Origin: Verrucomicrobium sp. BvORR034
Lineage (GTDB): Bacteria; Verrucomicrobiota; Verrucomicrobiia; Verrucomicrobiales; Verrucomicrobiaceae
NCBI RefSeq assembly: GCF_000739635.1
Contig: NZ_BATQ01000092.1
Location: 1 to 60,641 of the forward strand
DNA: 60,641 nucleotides
Reading direction: 5' to 3'
A model generated the notes under the pieces. It was given only the letters and a program-made list of their open reading frames with translations. It was not told the DNA's origin and did not search any database. Numbering within the stretch: the stretch's first letter is position 1; the number at the start of each line of letters is the position of its first letter. Shown here piece after piece: positions 49,400 through 57,449 of this stretch. The translations under genes were made by a program, and so were the position numbers.

Positions 49400-49901
49400 A
49401 ATTCACCTTCAGCAATTCCACCTGGAAGATCAAATCGCTGTTCGCCGGGATCTTCCCACCCACGGCGCGGCTGCCATAAGCCAGTTGGGAGGGGATGTAG
49501 AGCATCCACTTGTCTCCGGGCTTCATGAGCTGCAGGGCCTCAGTCCAGCCGGGGATCACCTGACCCACGCCAAAGGTCGCGGGCTGACCGCGCTCGATGG
49601 AGCTGTCAAACACGCTGCCATTGGTCAGCGTACCCTTGTAGTGCACTGTCACGGAATCGTAGGGGGCAGGGGATTGACCCGTCCCAGGCCCGGAGGCCAG
49701 CACTTGATAGCGAAGCCCGCTGGCGGTGGTCACCCAGCCGGAAGCATCGACGGAGGCGGCCGAAGAGAAGCGGCTGTTGCTGGCACTGGAACTCGCGCTC
49801 GGTGCAGGACTCTGATCGCTGCCCTCAGGTTCCGACTGGCAACCCGTCACCAGGAGAGCCAGGGTGGACGAAAGCGAAAAGGCGAGGGGAGTGAGTTTCA
49901 T
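49398..49901 (-). CDS. FKBP-type peptidyl-prolyl isomerase lipoprotein
   Basis: 167 aa. A lipoprotein signal with lipobox LVTGC (Cys21) is followed by a Ser-rich linker (about 22-55) and one FKBP domain (about 57-167): GLRYQVLASGPGTGQSPAPY, VTVHYKGTLTNGSVFDSS, FGVGQVIPGWTEALQLMKPG, and IPSQLAYGSRAVGGKIPANS. It would assist folding of envelope proteins. It is a single gene, convergent with the plus-strand gene ending at 49241. Confidence 0.93.
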   Translation of the reverse strand: MKLTPLAFSLSSTLALLVTGCQSEPEGSDQSPAPSASSSASNSRFSSAASVDASGWVTTASGLRYQVLASGPGTGQSPAPYDSVTVHYKGTLTNGSVFDSSIERGQPATFGVGQVIPGWTEALQLMKPGDKWMLYIPSQLAYGSRAVGGKIPANSDLIFQVELLKVN

Positions 49902-50208
49902 AGAGGTGGGTGAATCGAAAGGTGGGAAATGGCGAGTGCGCGTGTCTGATGGTGTCGGAATTGAGGGAGAACCGGATGGGGTGCAACTATAGATTGCGTG
50001 GTGTGGCGAGGAACATCGCCTCCGCGGGAAGACGAAAGTAGTCGTAGGCTTTAGCCTGCCTCAGGATCACCGCGGATACGAAAGGCAAGCATTCTGTGCA
50101 GGCGAAGGGCAACCCTGCGGGGCAAGTCCATTGCGCATCAACCACCAGCAGCGCGCTCGATTGATCCCACTGACGTACTGACGTGCTGACGCACCGGCCT
50201 AACGACCC
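49902..50208. repeat. Intergenic region with palindrome and tandem repeats
   Basis: 307 bp without a gene. Near 50041-50060 the reverse strand reads GGCAGGCTAAAGCCTACGAC, whose AGGCT-AA-AGCCT core resembles the 27-bp repeat family. At 50169-50192 an 8-bp unit occurs three times (ACTGACGT, ACTGACGT, GCTGACGC). The FKBP promoter must lie close to 49902. Confidence 0.55.
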
Positions 50209-51510
50209 TTATCCCTCTTCCCTTACCCCTTGACCCTCTAACTGCCGCTTCCTCTCTGCCTCCAACGCGGCCTTCTCCGCTGCCATGGCCGCGAGGGAAG
50301 CGGCGCGACGAACCTTTTCTTTTGCTTCCTGTTCGGCACGAATCTTGGCAGCAGCGGCTTCGCGCTTGGCACGAGCTTCTTCCTCCACCAGACGGGCGGC
50401 TTCGGCCTCGGCGGCCTGCTTGGCTTTCAGGGCCGCGTTCGCAGCTTTCAAGGCTTCGACTTCCAGACGGGCCTGTTCACGCTCGAACTCGCGGGCGGCC
50501 TCCCGTTCGGCCTTGGCCTTTTCCGCTGCTTCCAGTTTGGCAATGCGCTCGGCTTCCCTTTCTGCCTGAAGGCGGGCTTTTTCAGCGGCGGCCTGTTCTC
50601 TCGCGGCCTCTTTTTCAGCTTGGAGCCTGGCTTTCTCCTCGGCCGCGGCAGCGGCCGCTTGCTCTTTGGCAAGGCGGGCTGCTTCCTTCTCCTCCAGAAG
50701 CCGGATCCTCTCCACGGCCTTCTCGGCATCGGCCTGTTCTTTGGCCAGCTTGGCGGCGGCTTTCTCGGCTTCCGCTTGCTCCTTGGCCGCTTGCTTCTCC
50801 GCTGCGATGCGGGCTTTCTCTTCTGCGGCTGCGACAGCCGCTTGTTCCTTGGCAAGACGGGCGGCTTCCTTCTCTTCCTGAATCCGCGCTTTCTCCGCTT
50901 CCCGCTCGGCTGCGGCCTGTTCCTTTGCGGCGATCATTTCCGCGAGACGACGAGCTCGTTCGGCTGCCATTTCGGCCGCGGCTTGTTCTTTGGCGATACG
51001 TGCTGCTGCCAGTTCTGCCAGGAGCTTCACTTTCTCCGCCTCTCTTTCGGCGGCCGCCTGTTCCTTGGCCAGTTGTGCGGCTTCCTTCTCGGCCTGGATA
51101 CGGGCTTTCTCAGCCTCCTTCTCCGCCGCGGCCTGGGCTTTGGCTGCTTCGCGTTCGGCTGCCAGTCGGGCCTTCTCGGCCGCTGCTGCTGCGGCTGCCT
51201 CTTCCTTGGCGATCCGGGCCGCTTCTTTCTCAGCCAGCAGACGGGCTTTCTCTGCCTCCCGGGCCGCAGCTTCTTCCTCTTTGGCCTGAAGGGCTGCCAC
51301 CTTGGCTGCCAGTTCCGCCGAGACCTTGGCCTCCTGGGCTTCCACAAGGGTCGTGGCGAACTCACGAAGCTGCTGGGCCAGATCGACCGCCGTTTCTTGC
51401 AGGGCAGGGGCCGCCTCCGTCAGCACGCGAGGCCAGATTTCCAGCGTTTCCAGCTTGGCAGCGGTGTCAGTGAGGAGGGCGGTAAATTTCGGGTCGAGTC
51501 GGGTGGTCAT
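50209..51510 (-). CDS. Long Ala/Glu/Lys/Arg-rich helical protein
   Basis: 433 aa from the ATG at 51510 (MTTRLDPKFTALLTDTA). About 70 N-terminal residues look like an ordinary helical domain; from about residue 80 to 430 the protein is a nearly unbroken run of Ala, Glu, Lys, Arg and Gln in degenerate units such as AEKEAARIAKEEAAA and AEREAEKARIQEEKE. The i to i+4 Glu/Lys(Arg) pattern and absence of Pro/Gly predict a single stable helix or coiled coil about 50 nm long, comparable to TolA domain II. No signal peptide, so probably cytoplasmic. Function unknown. Confidence 0.75.
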   Translation of the reverse strand: MTTRLDPKFTALLTDTAAKLETLEIWPRVLTEAAPALQETAVDLAQQLREFATTLVEAQEAKVSAELAAKVAALQAKEEEAAAREAEKARLLAEKEAARIAKEEAAAAAAAEKARLAAEREAAKAQAAAEKEAEKARIQAEKEAAQLAKEQAAAEREAEKVKLLAELAAARIAKEQAAAEMAAERARRLAEMIAAKEQAAAEREAEKARIQEEKEAARLAKEQAAVAAAEEKARIAAEKQAAKEQAEAEKAAAKLAKEQADAEKAVERIRLLEEKEAARLAKEQAAAAAAEEKARLQAEKEAAREQAAAEKARLQAEREAERIAKLEAAEKAKAEREAAREFEREQARLEVEALKAANAALKAKQAAEAEAARLVEEEARAKREAAAAKIRAEQEAKEKVRRAASLAAMAAEKAALEAERKRQLEGQGVREEG

Positions 51511-51711
51511 CGCTAGGTGCAGAAAGGAAGAAATGGGGGTGGGGAACAGGAATGATTGGAGACGGATGGGGCGCTGTAAAGTCCGTTCATTCGGCACTGA
51601 CACTGATCATCGGACGGGGCAACGAAGCGCGTCTCTGTGTTGTTGACTTGATCATTGACAACTTGCCATGGTGCCGTCCTGATTGCGGTAGCTTCAATTT
51701 CTCGTGTTCTC

Positions 51712-52341
51712 ATGTGGTTTCGTCGTAAACAGTCCCAGTCCCAGAGCAGCCAGCAGGTTGGGATATCTGGCGTACCTGAAGCATCGAATACCGAGCCTGG
51801 GTTTGCAGGAATGGACTGGCGCAGGCGGGAAATCCAGCTAGTCGGGATGATTGACGATGAAATGGCCAACCGTGTCATTGCCCAACTTCTGTACTTGCAG
51901 ATGCAAGACAAGCGGGACCCGATTACGCTTGTCCTGAACTCAGAAGGCGGTGCCGTTACCGCAGCGCTTGCCATCATGGACACCATGGAGTTCGTGGGGG
52001 TTCCCATTCACGTCGCAGCAAGAGAGTTGGCAGCAGGCATGGCACTCCTGCTCCTAGCGGCCGGAACACGCGGGCAAAGAGTGGCAAACGCGCATTCGCT
52101 GGTTCAATGCGGACCAGTGATATCCACTAGCGTTAATCCTGGCACTCATGAGCTGTTCGTCCGCATCAAGGCCCAGACGAAAGAGCGCTTGAGAACTCTA
52201 ACGAATCTCACCGCCCTTGAGGCAGAAGAGGTCATCGAGAGAGGGCGTTCGTTCACTCCAGTCGAAGCCTTGGATGCAGGTATCATTGACACCATTGCTC
52301 CATCGACGTGGACTCCACGCACGATAAACCCGCAGTTTTAA
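51712..52341 (+). CDS. ClpP-like protein lacking the catalytic triad (ClpR-like)
   Basis: 209 aa from the ATG at 51712. The ClpP fold is clear: ITLVLNSEGGAVTAALAIMD, MEFVGVPIHVA, ALLLLAAGTRGQR, and IERGRSFTPVEALDAGIIDT. Aligned to E. coli ClpP, the catalytic AASM is AAGM (Ser to Gly109), the IHQP His is replaced (QCGP, Cys133/Gly134), and the ERD Asp is Gly178 (ERGR). All three triad residues are thus missing, as in cyanobacterial/plastid ClpR subunits. It may co-assemble with an active ClpP or bind peptides. An N-terminal Gln/Ser-rich stretch (8-14) is unusual. No clpX/clpA is adjacent. Confidence 0.85.
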   Translation: MWFRRKQSQSQSSQQVGISGVPEASNTEPGFAGMDWRRREIQLVGMIDDEMANRVIAQLLYLQMQDKRDPITLVLNSEGGAVTAALAIMDTMEFVGVPIHVAARELAAGMALLLLAAGTRGQRVANAHSLVQCGPVISTSVNPGTHELFVRIKAQTKERLRTLTNLTALEAEEVIERGRSFTPVEALDAGIIDTIAPSTWTPRTINPQF

Positions 52342-52721
52342 TCTGGCTTTGAATGCTGATTCCGGGCTTAGTGGACGAAGTCACCGAGCCAAGCTCCGAC
52401 AGGCATCCCTGAATGAGGCCGGGCCTACAGCCCTCAGCAATTGTTTGCTATCATGACCGTGGGTGATGCCCACGGCTGGTATGACTACGGGCCTACAGCC
52501 CTGAGCTTCTTGTGTTCAGGATGGTCGAGGGCGTCGGTCGCCACAGTGTTTTCAGTTTCCGGCGTGAAGAGCCGCGAGAGCGCAGCCAAGGGGGCGGAGG
52601 TCGCGAAGTAGACTGGGAACCTGGGCATCCCCGCCCTCAGCCCTGAACATTTTCCGATCCAACGTTATTCCATTAGCGTTTCGTTAGTGTCAGTTAGTGG
52701 TTCACTTTCAGTCATTCCCCA
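52342..52721. repeat. Repeat-rich intergenic region
   Basis: 380 bp without a gene. Two 19-bp direct repeats (52420-52438 and 52488-52506, CGGGCCTACAGCCCT[C/G]AGC) flank a perfect stem CCGTGGG-TGATG-CCCACGG (52457-52475). A TCAGTG-family copy lies at 52671-52704 (ATTAGCGTTTCGTTAGTGTC, then AGTTAGTGGTTC). Confidence 0.75.
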
Positions 52722-53138
52722 TCACTTGCCCCGCTCCGCTGCGCGCTTCTGCACCTCCTCCGGCAGATCCTCCATCTCCCAGATCTCCCGCAACTCGATC
52801 ACATCGCCATCCGAGGCCGGGCAGCGCTGGGCCCAGTCCAGGGCCTCCTGCTTGGACTTCACCTGGATGATCCAGAAGCCGCCAAGGACTTCCTTGGTCT
52901 CGATAAACGGCCCGTCCGTTACGGTGGGCTTGCCCTTGGCGAACGCCACCCGCGCCCCTCGGGACAGCGGGTGCAGGCCGTCCACCGTCAGAAGAATCCC
53001 GGCCGCTTCCATCTCGTCGTTAAACCGCCCCATGGGTGCCATCTCCTCTGCCGTCGGCTCGTAGCCATCCTCCTGTCTCTCGGACGCCGGCGTATCGGGT
53101 TGGTAACCGCGGGGAATCATCATCATCAGGAATCTCAT
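52722..53138 (-). CDS. YCII family protein (DGPF domain)
   Basis: 138 aa from the ATG at 53138. The PhnB/DGPF pattern is clear: MRFLMMMIPRGYQPD, APMGRFNDEMEAAGILLTVD, VTDGPFIETKEVLGGFWIIQ and KSKQEALDWAQRCP. Dimeric alpha/beta-barrel ferredoxin-like fold; often encoded near ECF sigma factors, but none is here. The function is unknown. Confidence 0.9.
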   Translation of the reverse strand: MRFLMMMIPRGYQPDTPASERQEDGYEPTAEEMAPMGRFNDEMEAAGILLTVDGLHPLSRGARVAFAKGKPTVTDGPFIETKEVLGGFWIIQVKSKQEALDWAQRCPASDGDVIELREIWEMEDLPEEVQKRAAERGK

Positions 53139-53373
53139 GGTTGTTCGTAGATTAGGTTTGATCTGGAATTTCGACGGTGTGCCATTCAGGGCCCCCGCCT
53201 CATAGGGTAGTCGACTAGGATCGCGGGAACTCGACATGCCTCCTCATTTTCTTTTTTGAGGGAAGGGGGTGGTCTTGTCTTTGTCTTTCAGGAGACACGC
53301 TGCATCGTTTGCCTTACCCTTATTCTCTTCATCGAACCTGAACCTAGCGATCTGCAAAGCCACGGTCTGCACC

Positions 53374-54021
53374 ATGAGTGATCAACTTGAACTCTTCGGG
53401 GGTGAATCCTTCGGGTCTCGAAAGCCTCCGCAACAGCCGCGAAAGGCTGCCCCACGAACACCGCCAAAATTCAATCTGTTCCTGGCGGTCCTGCCAGATC
53501 GGTTCACGGCTGAGCAGGCGCTCGGCATCGGATCCTCCTTCCTCAAAGAGCATCGTACGAGTGGCCGGTTGCGGCCTTTGTCCAAGTTACATGTCTCCTT
53601 GAACGGCGACAGCTTTCACACGCTTCCGGAGGATGTACTGGAGAAATTCAGCTCGGCGATGAAGCGAGCCGCAGAGGCGATCGTTCCTCACACACCTTGT
53701 TTCGAGATCACCTTTGACCGGCTCAACACTTTCGGATATGGCAATGGAGATCGCCCCCTCGTCCTTACCCAAGACGACGATGCCAATGCGGAGCTGAAGC
53801 GCCTTTATGAGGCCATCCTCGAAGAGGATCGCGCCATTTTTGGTCCCATGCATGAAGGTCGCTTCGTCCCTCACATGACCCTTTTGTATGGGAAGCATCA
53901 GGTCCAAGACCAGTCCGTGGCACCTGTGTCCTGGACGGCGCGGGAGGTTGTTTTGATCCTCAGCGAACGAGGTGCTGACCAGTACCAGATACTGGGCCGG
54001 TGGCCTCTGAGGGCTTGCTGA
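53374..54021 (+). CDS. 2'-5' RNA ligase/LigT-like protein
   Basis: 215 aa from the ATG at 53374 (MSDQLELFGGESFG). The two-histidine phosphoesterase fold shows its two H-x-(S/T)-x motifs, KLHVSLNGD and VPHMTLLYGK, 2H family signatures. Members ligate or hydrolyse 2'-5' linked RNA or act on cyclic phosphates. The N-terminal 30 residues are basic and disordered. The next gene overlaps its 3' end by 22 bp. Confidence 0.85.
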   Translation: MSDQLELFGGESFGSRKPPQQPRKAAPRTPPKFNLFLAVLPDRFTAEQALGIGSSFLKEHRTSGRLRPLSKLHVSLNGDSFHTLPEDVLEKFSSAMKRAAEAIVPHTPCFEITFDRLNTFGYGNGDRPLVLTQDDDANAELKRLYEAILEEDRAIFGPMHEGRFVPHMTLLYGKHQVQDQSVAPVSWTAREVVLILSERGADQYQILGRWPLRAC

Positions 54022-54797
54022 GGCCTCTTCCCTTATCCCGCTCTCCTATCGACCTCAGTTCCTGGCAGAGTCTTCTCTCCACCTTGCTGACGCTGGCGCT
54101 CGTCACCCTGGTCGGTATGGGATTGCGTCTGGTGATCATGTCCACCATCCAACAAAGGCGGGAGCGTTCGAATAGGCAGATCAACGAACGCCTGCGCGTG
54201 CTCATCGCGGCGTACAAGACGCTGGGCGGCTCTTTCACGGGCGACCTTACAGTGGATCCCATCCATCGGCGTGAATTGCGGAAACGCGCCGAACGGGCTT
54301 CTCCTGGCGATACTGGGGAAGGGGGCATCGCGGCGGCGGAATTGAACAGCGGATCGGACCGCTCCCGGCGCATGCGGGATGCGGTGGAGGCAGCGCTCTC
54401 AGACATCATTCTGCTCGGTACCGAGGAACAAGTGCGTATGGCCTCCCATGCGGCCCGTGAGCTGGTCGCCGGACGTCATTTGCACACGCATGAGCTGGTC
54501 GTTTCGTTGCGTGACTTCATTCGCCAAGCCCTGGACCTGGAACCTATTCCCTCAGGATTGGAGATCCCCATGCAGGGACCGACCCGACCCGGCGGAGCCA
54601 GCTCTGGAGACCGCGGCAAGGCCAAAGAGAAGGCCGAGGGCGGAGGTGAGCGCGGCAGTGGTGGTGGCAGCGGCGGCGGGGGCGGAGGTGGAGGTGCGAT
54701 GGGGCTAGGCATGGGCATGGGCGGCATGGCAGGCCTAGGGCTCGGCCATGGAGTGGAGGACCCCACGGACGAGATCGAGCCAGCGAAGGGGGAGTGA
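54000..54797 (+). CDS. Membrane-anchored protein with Gly-rich tail
   Basis: 265 aa from a GTG at 54000, overlapping the previous gene by 22 bp. One transmembrane segment (about 22-47) is followed by IQQRRERSNRQINERLRVLI and a helical domain (about 110-180: DAVEAALSDIILLGTEEQVR, ARELVAGRHLHTHEL). The C-terminal 65 residues contain Lys/Glu then a Gly/Met-rich run (GGGSGGGGGGGGAMGLGMGM). I recall similar single-TM proteins with this ARELV region in proteobacteria, without known function. Confidence 0.65.
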   Translation: MASEGLLRPLPLSRSPIDLSSWQSLLSTLLTLALVTLVGMGLRLVIMSTIQQRRERSNRQINERLRVLIAAYKTLGGSFTGDLTVDPIHRRELRKRAERASPGDTGEGGIAAAELNSGSDRSRRMRDAVEAALSDIILLGTEEQVRMASHAARELVAGRHLHTHELVVSLRDFIRQALDLEPIPSGLEIPMQGPTRPGGASSGDRGKAKEKAEGGGERGSGGGSGGGGGGGGAMGLGMGMGGMAGLGLGHGVEDPTDEIEPAKGE

Positions 54798-54839
54798 AAT
54801 GATCCGGCATCGGCCTCCAGAAGCGCGGCCAACGTTGGC

Positions 54840-55760
54840 TCACCTAGAGTGACCTTCTTTCCTCGCCTGCCGCAGATGGGAAAGCGCGGGCACCGCCGCC
54901 ACGCCGAGGCTCACGCCGCCGTACAGGAGCAGCACAAACAGCACTCCGGCGCCATACTCGGCGTTCTTGCCCTCTAGGCCGAAGAGGGACGCGGAGATCA
55001 GCACGGCAAGGTTGATGTTCTTCATGCTCGACTCAATGCCCAGGGCCATGGCATCCCGGCTGGAGAACTTCAGGACATACTGCGAGCCCCGCAGGATGAC
55101 GACCTGGATGATGAGGCAGTAGAGCAAGACGGCCACGGGGATCTGGGCGGAATAGCGGCTGAAATCGATGCGACCGCTGCCCAGGGACCCCACCACGAGG
55201 ATGGCGGAGAAGAAGAGGCTCACCCGCACCACCCACTTGGAGCCCCAGTGTGCGGTGTCATCCTTTAGCATCCGCCCCAAGGCCATGCCTGCCCCGAAGG
55301 GGATGATGAGGAAGACGAAGATCTCCCGGATCACCATGCCCACCGGCATGGTGATCTCCGGCGGCAGGTAATCGCCCGCCAGCAGCCTCATGATGAGCGG
55401 CGCGGTCACGAGGGCGAGGAGGGTGGTGACTCCGGAGAGGGCCACCGACAACGCTACATTCCCCCGGCCCAGATGCGTGTAGATGTTCGACAGCGAACCT
55501 CCCGGCATCGCGGCGATGATGATGAACCCCACCACCACCTCCGGCGGGAACTTGACGAGGAACACCATCGCCGCCGTCAGCAGCGGGATGCCCACCACCT
55601 GGTACAGCACGCCCGCGATCATCGGCTTCGGCTCCAAAACCAGTTCCACAAAGTCCCGCGACTTCGTCACCATGCCCATGCCCAGCATCGCCAGCACCAG
55701 TTGCGTGGAGGCCACGAGGTGGTGGTAGTGCGGGTATTGATCGAAGAGGTCTTTCAGCAT
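54840..55760 (-). CDS. Bile acid:sodium symporter family (BASS) transporter
   Basis: 306 aa with eight to ten hydrophobic helices of the SBF/BASS fold: LVLAMLGMGMVTKSRDFVEL, PEVVVGFIIIAAMPGGSLSN and SSMKNINLAVLISASLFGLE, the latter covering the crossover region that binds Na+. Family members import bile acids, pyruvate or other organic anions. It is transcribed divergently from the DUF4328 gene. Confidence 0.88.
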   Translation of the reverse strand: MLKDLFDQYPHYHHLVASTQLVLAMLGMGMVTKSRDFVELVLEPKPMIAGVLYQVVGIPLLTAAMVFLVKFPPEVVVGFIIIAAMPGGSLSNIYTHLGRGNVALSVALSGVTTLLALVTAPLIMRLLAGDYLPPEITMPVGMVIREIFVFLIIPFGAGMALGRMLKDDTAHWGSKWVVRVSLFFSAILVVGSLGSGRIDFSRYSAQIPVAVLLYCLIIQVVILRGSQYVLKFSSRDAMALGIESSMKNINLAVLISASLFGLEGKNAEYGAGVLFVLLLYGGVSLGVAAVPALSHLRQARKEGHSR

Positions 55761-55941
55761 GAGGAGAGGGGATGACGACTGTGGACGAGGACTGGCCTAG
55801 GTTGGATACCCTGTGAATCGAAAGCCTTTGTCGCTTCGGTTGCCAGTTCGTCCGATCTCCCCAGGAGCGATGACAGGATCCGGATCAGGGATTTCCCCGC
55901 CAGGTCAAGTTCGAAGTGGGGGGCTTCGAATAACCCTTCTG

Positions 55942-55981
55942 GATCTAATAAGTGTTCCATCAGTGCAAATTAGTGGTTTGC
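55942..55981. repeat. TCAGTG-family repeat copy
   Basis: ATCTAATAAGTGTTCCATCA, then GTGCAAATTAGTGGTTTGC. It matches the copies at 47337-47360 and 49372-49399 in the core AGTGTTCCATCAGTG and ending TTAGTGGTT. It lies 35 bp upstream of the DUF4328 gene start. Confidence 0.65.
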
Positions 55982-56015
55982 TTTGCCCGCTGCCATCTGC
56001 TCCATTGGTTGCTCC

Positions 56016-56666
56016 ATGGAGAAATCGTACGTCTATCGTTCCGTCGAGGGCTTGAAGGTGGCGCTCATCATCTTCCTGGCGCTGGACCTCGTGCTCAATG
56101 TCCTGTCTGCCGGATCGAGCTGGATGCAGATTGAGCTCCTCCAGCGCCCCTACACGGAAGAGGAGGGGGAGCTGAATGACCTGCGCGAGGGAGCCATCGG
56201 CCTGATCCAATTGGGCGTTTATGTCGTCACCGCCGTCGTCTTCTGCGTCTGGATCGTCCGTTCCCAAAAGAACGTCTGGGCCTTTGGCTATCCCCAGGAA
56301 ATCACTCCCGGCTGGGCCGTAGGCTGGTTCTTCATCCCCATCGCGAATCTCTGGAAGCCCTACCAGGCCATGAAGGCCCTCTGGCTTTCCAGCGTGCCCA
56401 ACCGCTCCCACGCCCCGCTGCTGCCCATCTGGTGGACCTTCTGGATCCTTTCCAGTGCCATTGCTCGTGTCAGCTTCAAGACCTCCATGAAAGCTGAGAC
56501 GGTACAAGAATTGATCTCGGCCTCGCAAATCCAACTGGCCAACTGCGCCGTGGATGTCCCGCTCACGGCATTGGCGCTGGGTGTTGTGATCAATATCAGC
56601 CGGGCTCAGACGGCGACGGGGCGGGAGTTGACCGCTAGTCCGAGTATGGTTGCTGCACATCCTTAA
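56016..56666 (+). CDS. DUF4328 membrane protein
   Basis: 216 aa from the ATG at 56016 (MEKSYVYRSVEGLKVAL). Four hydrophobic helices; the DUF4328 signature is visible in FGYPQEITPGWAVGWFFIPI and ANLWKPYQAMKALWLS, followed by a third helix (PIWWTFWILSSAIARVS). Function unknown. It precedes the low-G+C block that begins at about 56.7 kb. Confidence 0.88.
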   Translation: MEKSYVYRSVEGLKVALIIFLALDLVLNVLSAGSSWMQIELLQRPYTEEEGELNDLREGAIGLIQLGVYVVTAVVFCVWIVRSQKNVWAFGYPQEITPGWAVGWFFIPIANLWKPYQAMKALWLSSVPNRSHAPLLPIWWTFWILSSAIARVSFKTSMKAETVQELISASQIQLANCAVDVPLTALALGVVINISRAQTATGRELTASPSMVAAHP

Positions 56667-56719
56667 CTGCAGCATTTGCTCGTGATTTTCGTGCGCCTTT
56701 ACTTCAAGTTGCTTCCAAA

Positions 56720-57370
56720 ATGACTGAGTCTAATACAAGTTGCATTCCAAGGCTATTGGAGATATGTTCGAATCAGGGGAGTTTTCTCCAAATTGCTGGT
56801 AGCGAAGTAGGCATTGGAGCTGTATTGTACGCTCGCTGTGGTGAGCAAGTGCTGTTTGTCCAAAAGGCTGAAAAGCAGGGGTATGAGTTCTCTAACATGC
56901 TTGCATTGCCAGGAGGAATGGTGCGCATCGTTCCTGGACAGACAATTTCAGACGAGACAATATTAGATGCACTTTGCGATCGCGTAAGTCAAGAGACGGG
57001 TTTCATGCCCAATAAGTCAAGATGCAGACCATTCCCGGTTCCCGGGTGCATTTCGCGGTACACCGCTAAAAATGTATTACGTTATGCTTTTGTGATTCCT
57101 TATCTGATTGATGTAGACGAGACGACCGAAGTGAGCCCGGGCCACGCCAGCGTCTCCACCGCAAAGTGGATGGACCCGACTGCTGCCTTGTCGTCTTGCG
57201 CTCCAGTAAACTGTGTCATTGTCTCGGGTGTGCTTAAGAGATTGCTCTCGAAACCGCATGATGAGAGGGTGCGCCAGGCGGAAGAAGCGGCTCGCGCTAA
57301 GTGTAAGGAATTTCTCAAAGGTGTGCACGTCCCTGAAATGGCGCGTTTCTTAGTTCAGGATCAATTGTGA
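56720..57370 (+). CDS. Degenerate Nudix-fold protein upstream of the RT
   Basis: 216 aa. Residues 29-95 look like a Nudix fold: EVGIGAVLYARCGEQVLFVQ, LALPGGMVRIVPGQ, and CDRVSQETGF in place of the REUxEExGU helix. The Nudix-box Arg and two of its acidic metal ligands appear replaced, although one Glu is kept, so hydrolysis of a nucleoside diphosphate may be weak or lost. The C-terminal part (about 160-216) is helical. It opens the low-G+C block, 79 bp before the reverse transcriptase gene on the same strand, and may be part of that system as a nucleotide-binding regulator. Confidence 0.7.
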   Translation: MTESNTSCIPRLLEICSNQGSFLQIAGSEVGIGAVLYARCGEQVLFVQKAEKQGYEFSNMLALPGGMVRIVPGQTISDETILDALCDRVSQETGFMPNKSRCRPFPVPGCISRYTAKNVLRYAFVIPYLIDVDETTEVSPGHASVSTAKWMDPTAALSSCAPVNCVIVSGVLKRLLSKPHDERVRQAEEAARAKCKEFLKGVHVPEMARFLVQDQL

Positions 57371-57449
57371 AAATGGCATGTTATTTGTCGTCGTGTCAAG
57401 GTTTTGTGCCTAAAGCATCATATTCATCAACGAATTAACAAGCAAGTTC

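Noticed and set aside
50169-50192. Three 8-bp tandem units (ACTGACGT) as a CRISPR or operator array
   Set aside because: Units are contiguous without spacers and only three in number. Too short to assign a role, so it is kept only as part of the intergenic description.
50322-51473. Plus-strand open frames opposite the Ala/Glu/Lys/Arg protein
   Set aside because: Products are Pro/Leu/Arg- or Phe/Cys-rich low-complexity mirrors of the repetitive minus-strand gene. The minus-strand product has a coherent helical pattern and a sensible start.
47282-55981. TCAGTG-type repeats as a CRISPR array
   Set aside because: Copies are kilobases apart, degenerate, and without regular spacers or cas genes.
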